NCBI GenBank assembly: GCA_900548215.1
Contig: URJI01000036.1
Coordinates: 1-26,041, forward strand
From: an uncultured Coprococcus sp.
GTDB lineage: Bacteria; Bacillota; Clostridia; Lachnospirales; Lachnospiraceae
DNA length: 26,041 bases
Reading direction: 5' to 3'
Part shown: positions 23,361 to 26,041 of the stretch, one piece after another
Numbering within the stretch: the first letter of the stretch is position 1
How the letters are laid out: every line of letters begins with the position of its first letter
Program-made: the position numbers and the translations under genes
Notes under the pieces: generated by a model
The model's input: the letters and a program-made list of their open reading frames with translations, nothing else
Told to the model about the DNA's origin: nothing
Databases searched by the model: none

Positions 23361-24833
23361 TTACAGCCCCCTTTCTGAAACCTGTGCAGGTCTCTTGTAC
23401 TCTCTAGTCTGCTCAAATGCATAAGCAGCCCTGATAATGGTCTTCTCGTCAAATGCGTTTCCAACCATCTGCACACCTATAGGCATTCCATTCTTGTCAG
23501 CTCCACATGGAAGTGATATTCCCGGAAGTCCTGCAAGATTTACAGGAACTGTATATACATCACCCAGATACATCTTGATAGGATCTGAGAGTGACTCTCC
23601 CATCTTCAGTGCTGTTGTAGGGGCAACAGGTCCGAGGATGATATCATACTTCTCAAACGCCTTGTCATACGCCTGTTTGATGAGAGCCTTTGCCTTGAGG
23701 GCCTTTACGTAATACGCATCATAGTAACCTGAGCTCAGTACAAATGAACCGAGCATGATTCTTCTCTTTACCTCAGGGCCAAATCCCTCCGAACGGCTCT
23801 TCTTGTACATGTTGTGGAGATCTGTGTACTCCGGAGTTCTGTAACCATATTTTACACCGTCGAATCTCTCAAGATTAGAGCTTGCCTCTGCCGATGCAAT
23901 GATATAGTAAGCTGGAATAGCATACTCAACCATTCCAAGATCAAACTCCTCAACTATTGCGCCCTTTGCCTTGAGTGCCTCAGCAACACCGTATACAGCT
24001 TCCTTAATCTCAGGCTCAAGTCCCTCTGTGAAATAATCTCTTGGAAGTCCGATCTTAAGTCCCTTCACATCATCCACAAGTGCACTTGTGAAATCATTGT
24101 CATCTCTGTTCACTGATGTTGAATCCTTCTTGTCATACTGTGATATGATCTCAAGGATCGTCGCACAATCCTCTACATTCTTTGCAAGCGGTCCGATCTG
24201 GTCAAGTGATGAACCATATGCTATAAGTCCGTATCTTGACACTCTTCCATAGGTTGGCTTGATTCCTGTGACACCACAGAATGATGCAGGCTGTCTGATA
24301 GAACCACCTGTGTCTGAACCCAGGGCACATGGAACCTCCTCACCAGCAACTGCTGCCGCTGAACCACCTGATGAGCCGCCCGGAACCCTGTTTATATCCC
24401 ATGGATTTCTTGTCTCTCCAAAGTACGATGTCTCCGTTGTACTTCCCATGGCAAACTCGTCCATGTTAGTATGTCCAACTATGACTGCCCCTGCCTCCTG
24501 AAGCTTTACAACAGCCTCAGCAGTATATGTTGGGACAAAATTTGACAAGATCTTTGATGAACAGCTTGTCTGCACACCCTCCTGACACATATTATCCTTT
24601 ATTGCTATCGGAACTCCTGCAAGAGGACCTTCAAGCTCTCCCGCATCTATCTTCTTCTGCACTTCCTCGGCCTGGGCAAGTGCTCCCTCACGGTCAACCG
24701 TGACAAAACTGTTGTAATCTTTCTCACAAGCCTCTATGCTGTCAAGACAAGCCTGTGTCGCCTGAACAACGCTTACCTGTCCGTCTTTAATAGCTTTTCC
24801 CAGCTCTACAGCTGTCATACCCATTAAATTCAC
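23361..24833 (-). CDS. gatA: Asp/Glu-tRNA(Asn/Gln) amidotransferase subunit A
   Basis: This 490-residue amidase-signature enzyme releases ammonia from glutamine for transamidation of tRNA-bound Glu or Asp. The Ser-cis-Ser-Lys triad is visible as Lys79 (IAIKDNM), Ser154 (PGGSSGGSAAAV) and Ser178 (GSDTGGSIRQPA), the same numbering as Staphylococcus aureus GatA. YGRVSRYGLIAYGSSLDQIGP follows. The start is GTG at 24833, eight bases after a perfect AGGAGGT. The in-frame ATG three codons later is too far from that site to be preferred. It is 13 bp after gatC and 3 bp before gatB. Confidence 0.97.
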   Translation of the reverse strand: MNLMGMTAVELGKAIKDGQVSVVQATQACLDSIEACEKDYNSFVTVDREGALAQAEEVQKKIDAGELEGPLAGVPIAIKDNMCQEGVQTSCSSKILSNFVPTYTAEAVVKLQEAGAVIVGHTNMDEFAMGSTTETSYFGETRNPWDINRVPGGSSGGSAAAVAGEEVPCALGSDTGGSIRQPASFCGVTGIKPTYGRVSRYGLIAYGSSLDQIGPLAKNVEDCATILEIISQYDKKDSTSVNRDDNDFTSALVDDVKGLKIGLPRDYFTEGLEPEIKEAVYGVAEALKAKGAIVEEFDLGMVEYAIPAYYIIASAEASSNLERFDGVKYGYRTPEYTDLHNMYKKSRSEGFGPEVKRRIMLGSFVLSSGYYDAYYVKALKAKALIKQAYDKAFEKYDIILGPVAPTTALKMGESLSDPIKMYLGDVYTVPVNLAGLPGISLPCGADKNGMPIGVQMVGNAFDEKTIIRAAYAFEQTREYKRPAQVSERGL

Positions 24834-24846
24834 TTCAGCCTACCTC

Positions 24847-25134
24847 CTAGTCAAATGTCTTTGGCACCTTGTAGCATCCGTCTTTTTGCTCCGGTGCATT
24901 CTTCAGCATGTTCTCTCTGTCGTCGTCATTTGTGACTACGTCTTCGCGGAACACATTATTGTATGGGAATGTATGGCTCATAGCCTCCACTCCATCTGTA
25001 TTAAGTTCATTCAGTTTGCTGACATAATCAAGCATGTCTGACATATCCTTCTTTGCCTGCTCCTTCTCCTCCGGGGAGAGCTCAAGCTTTGCAAGGATTC
25101 CAACATAATCAATTGTCTCATCAGTTATCGTCAT
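24847..25134 (-). CDS. gatC: Asp/Glu-tRNA(Asn/Gln) amidotransferase subunit C
   Basis: This 95-residue small subunit stabilises GatA and wraps the GatA-GatB interface. Characteristic features are IDYVGILAKLELSPEE near the N-terminus (equivalent to the usual V..A.LARL.L.EEE), DMSDMLDYVSKLNELNTDGVE in the middle, and FREDVV followed by LKNAPEQKDGCYKVPKTFD at the end. This is the standard length. AGGAG lies nine bases before the ATG. It is first in the gatC-gatA-gatB order, which then runs on into surface-glycan genes. Confidence 0.95.
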   Translation of the reverse strand: MTITDETIDYVGILAKLELSPEEKEQAKKDMSDMLDYVSKLNELNTDGVEAMSHTFPYNNVFREDVVTNDDDRENMLKNAPEQKDGCYKVPKTFD

Positions 25135-25228
25135 GTTCTTGTTCTCCTATCTTTAATGAGCAAAAATAAAGAATGTGCCTTCTTATTATTCTGTGTCAAA
25201 TAATGTAAACACATTCTCTTGCCATGGT

Positions 25229-25245
25229 ATTTTGTACCACAAAAT
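25229..25245. promoter_or_regulatory. Palindrome upstream of gatC, possible operator
   Basis: ATTTTGT (25229-25235) and its exact reverse complement ACAAAAT (25239-25245) flank three bases, and lie between the predicted gatC promoter and its coding region. The size suits a dimeric repressor site. The AT-rich context makes chance plausible. Confidence 0.35.
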
Positions 25246-25271
25246 TCCTTTAAAATATATCACATCCGAAC

Positions 25272-25300
25272 ATATTATGCAATACTGAGAGCAGTTTTAA
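25272..25300 (-). promoter_or_regulatory. Candidate promoter of the gat-glycan run
   Basis: On the minus strand, TTAAAA (25295-25300) and TAATAT (25272-25277) are 17 bp apart, about 140 bp upstream of gatC. The -35 is weak. An alternative closer to gatC pairs TTTACA with AATAAG near 25175-25210. Only one of these may be real. Confidence 0.4.
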
Positions 25301-25315
25301 CCATCTATACAGAAA

Positions 25316-25352
25316 CACCGCCATGTAACATATTACTGTATACATGACGGTG
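25316..25352 (-). terminator. Probable terminator of the Rpn-type gene
   Basis: CACCGCCATGTA (25316-25327) pairs with TACATGACGGTG (25341-25352), 12 bp with a single G-U on the minus-strand RNA. The stem is followed by UUUCUGU. It lies 36 bp after the stop codon at 25388. The U-run is short, so termination may be partial. Confidence 0.6.
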
Positions 25353-25387
25353 CTAAAAATCTGCTATAATTTTACGATTCACATAAC

Positions 25388-26041
25388 CTACCTGTACTTT
25401 TTAAGTGCATCTCTTGCCTGATCTTCTCCAAGCCCTGTCTCTTCCAGCAGTATCTGTATTATTTCTTCATCGCTTTTATTGAATCTTCTACTTAGTCTTA
25501 CTATCTCCTGGATACGCCCAATACGTACCCCATCCCTGTGTCCTTCTTCTCTTCCTTCTTCTCTTCCTTCTTCTCTTCCTTCTTCACGTATTCTTTTTTC
25601 TATCTCAACACTCTTCATATACGCAAGACCTACCTCTCCATCATTCTTCACAGCAGTCACCATATGATGAAAGACTTTAAGTGAATCTGTACCAGCATTT
25701 TCTTCTATCGAATTTTCCATATAATGCAACAAACTCTGAAGTTCCTCCGGTGGATTTCCTTTTTTCCCCTTTGTGTACAAAAATAACGACACAGCCCCAT
25801 CATCATACGGCATATCCGATTCTTCTATACACTTATTTTTCACCGTATAAACCATCCTGTCAAGTCCAAATGGATCATATGTTGTTATAAATATAACAAC
25901 AACATTCCTTAAATTGCTATAATCGTCTCCAGCAGCCAAATTTGCTGAATCAATCTTCGCATGATAAAATCTGTTTCGCCTTGGCACAGCTTTTACGTCA
26001 GCCTTGCCGTCATTCTGATCCGGCTCGATATCAATTATCTC
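25388..26041 (-). CDS. Rpn-type PD-(D/E)XK nuclease / putative transposase, 5' end outside window
   Basis: The frame is open from the right edge of the window (EIIDIEPDQNDGKADVKA, then VPRRNRF), so 217 residues are visible and the N-terminus is missing. The GTG at 25987 is inside the protein, not its start. The visible part matches Rpn-family proteins: DIEPDQ around the nuclease core, RFYHAKIDSANL, VVVIFITTYDPFG, YTVKNKCIE and DGAVSLFLYTKGKKG. After these come a helical region and the linker REEGREEGREEGREEGH, with a C-terminal helical domain (RRFNKSDEEIIQILLEETGLGEDQ). Rpn proteins are recombination-promoting DNA endonucleases related to transposases and usually occur in many copies per genome. 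Activity cannot be judged without the N-terminal half. Confidence 0.88.
   Translation of the reverse strand, partial: EIIDIEPDQNDGKADVKAVPRRNRFYHAKIDSANLAAGDDYSNLRNVVVIFITTYDPFGLDRMVYTVKNKCIEESDMPYDDGAVSLFLYTKGKKGNPPEELQSLLHYMENSIEENAGTDSLKVFHHMVTAVKNDGEVGLAYMKSVEIEKRIREEGREEGREEGREEGHRDGVRIGRIQEIVRLSRRFNKSDEEIIQILLEETGLGEDQARDALKKYR
25542..25585. repeat. Perfect 12-bp tandem repeat encoding REEG
   Basis: Three exact copies plus a two-thirds copy of CCTTCTTCTCTT lie inside the Rpn-type gene and encode the REEG linker on the minus strand. The identity of the units suggests recent slippage, so copy number probably differs between gene copies and strains. Confidence 0.9.

Overview
The window looks like chromosomal DNA of a Gram-positive anaerobic Clostridia member, most likely a Lachnospiraceae relative (genus not determined). 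The reasons are moderately low GC with AT-rich promoters, strong AGGAGG-type ribosome binding sites, GatCAB, bacterial GltBD, an LCP protein, an Agr-type cyclic-peptide system and an Rpn/PD-(D/E)XK nuclease with REEG repeats. Almost everything is on the minus strand. Only two genes (17362-19369) read on the plus strand. No rRNA, tRNA, CRISPR array or intact insertion sequence was seen.

Region 1 (64-2942) is a tight three-gene minus-strand operon of envelope proteins of unknown function: a membrane-anchored protein, a lipoprotein and a second anchored protein. Region 2 (3117-6586) is a complete Agr-like quorum-sensing locus in the order response regulator, GHKL sensor kinase, AgrB peptidase, AgrD pro-peptide and a small secreted protein. 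The AgrD gene (3640-3798, GTG start, 52 codons) is short and easily missed. Its predicted ring-forming residue is serine rather than cysteine, so the signal should be a true lactone. A promoter ahead of agrB carries a 15-bp direct repeat with a 21-bp period, the geometry expected for a dimeric LytTR regulator, which suggests a positive feedback loop.

Region 3 (6773-12909) is the gltB-gltD glutamate synthase operon, with its own promoter and a long inverted repeat as likely terminator. Region 4 (13229-17115) holds an unusually long LytR-CpsA-Psr protein with a roughly 425-residue charged cytosolic segment, and a zinc-ribbon membrane protein with a Gln/Tyr/Gly-rich prion-like repeat tract. Region 5 (17362-19369, plus strand) is a DPM1-like glycosyltransferase followed by a eukaryote-type UDPGP/UAP-family nucleotidyltransferase.

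Region 6 (19436-25134) is one close-packed minus-strand run: gatC, gatA, gatB, a polyprenyl-phosphate sugar-phosphate transferase, a GT2 glycosyltransferase and a ribbon-helix-helix protein. This joins Gln-tRNA amidotransferase genes to cell-surface glycan genes. Region 7 (25388 to the right edge) is the C-terminal part of an Rpn-type nuclease whose 5' end lies outside the window.
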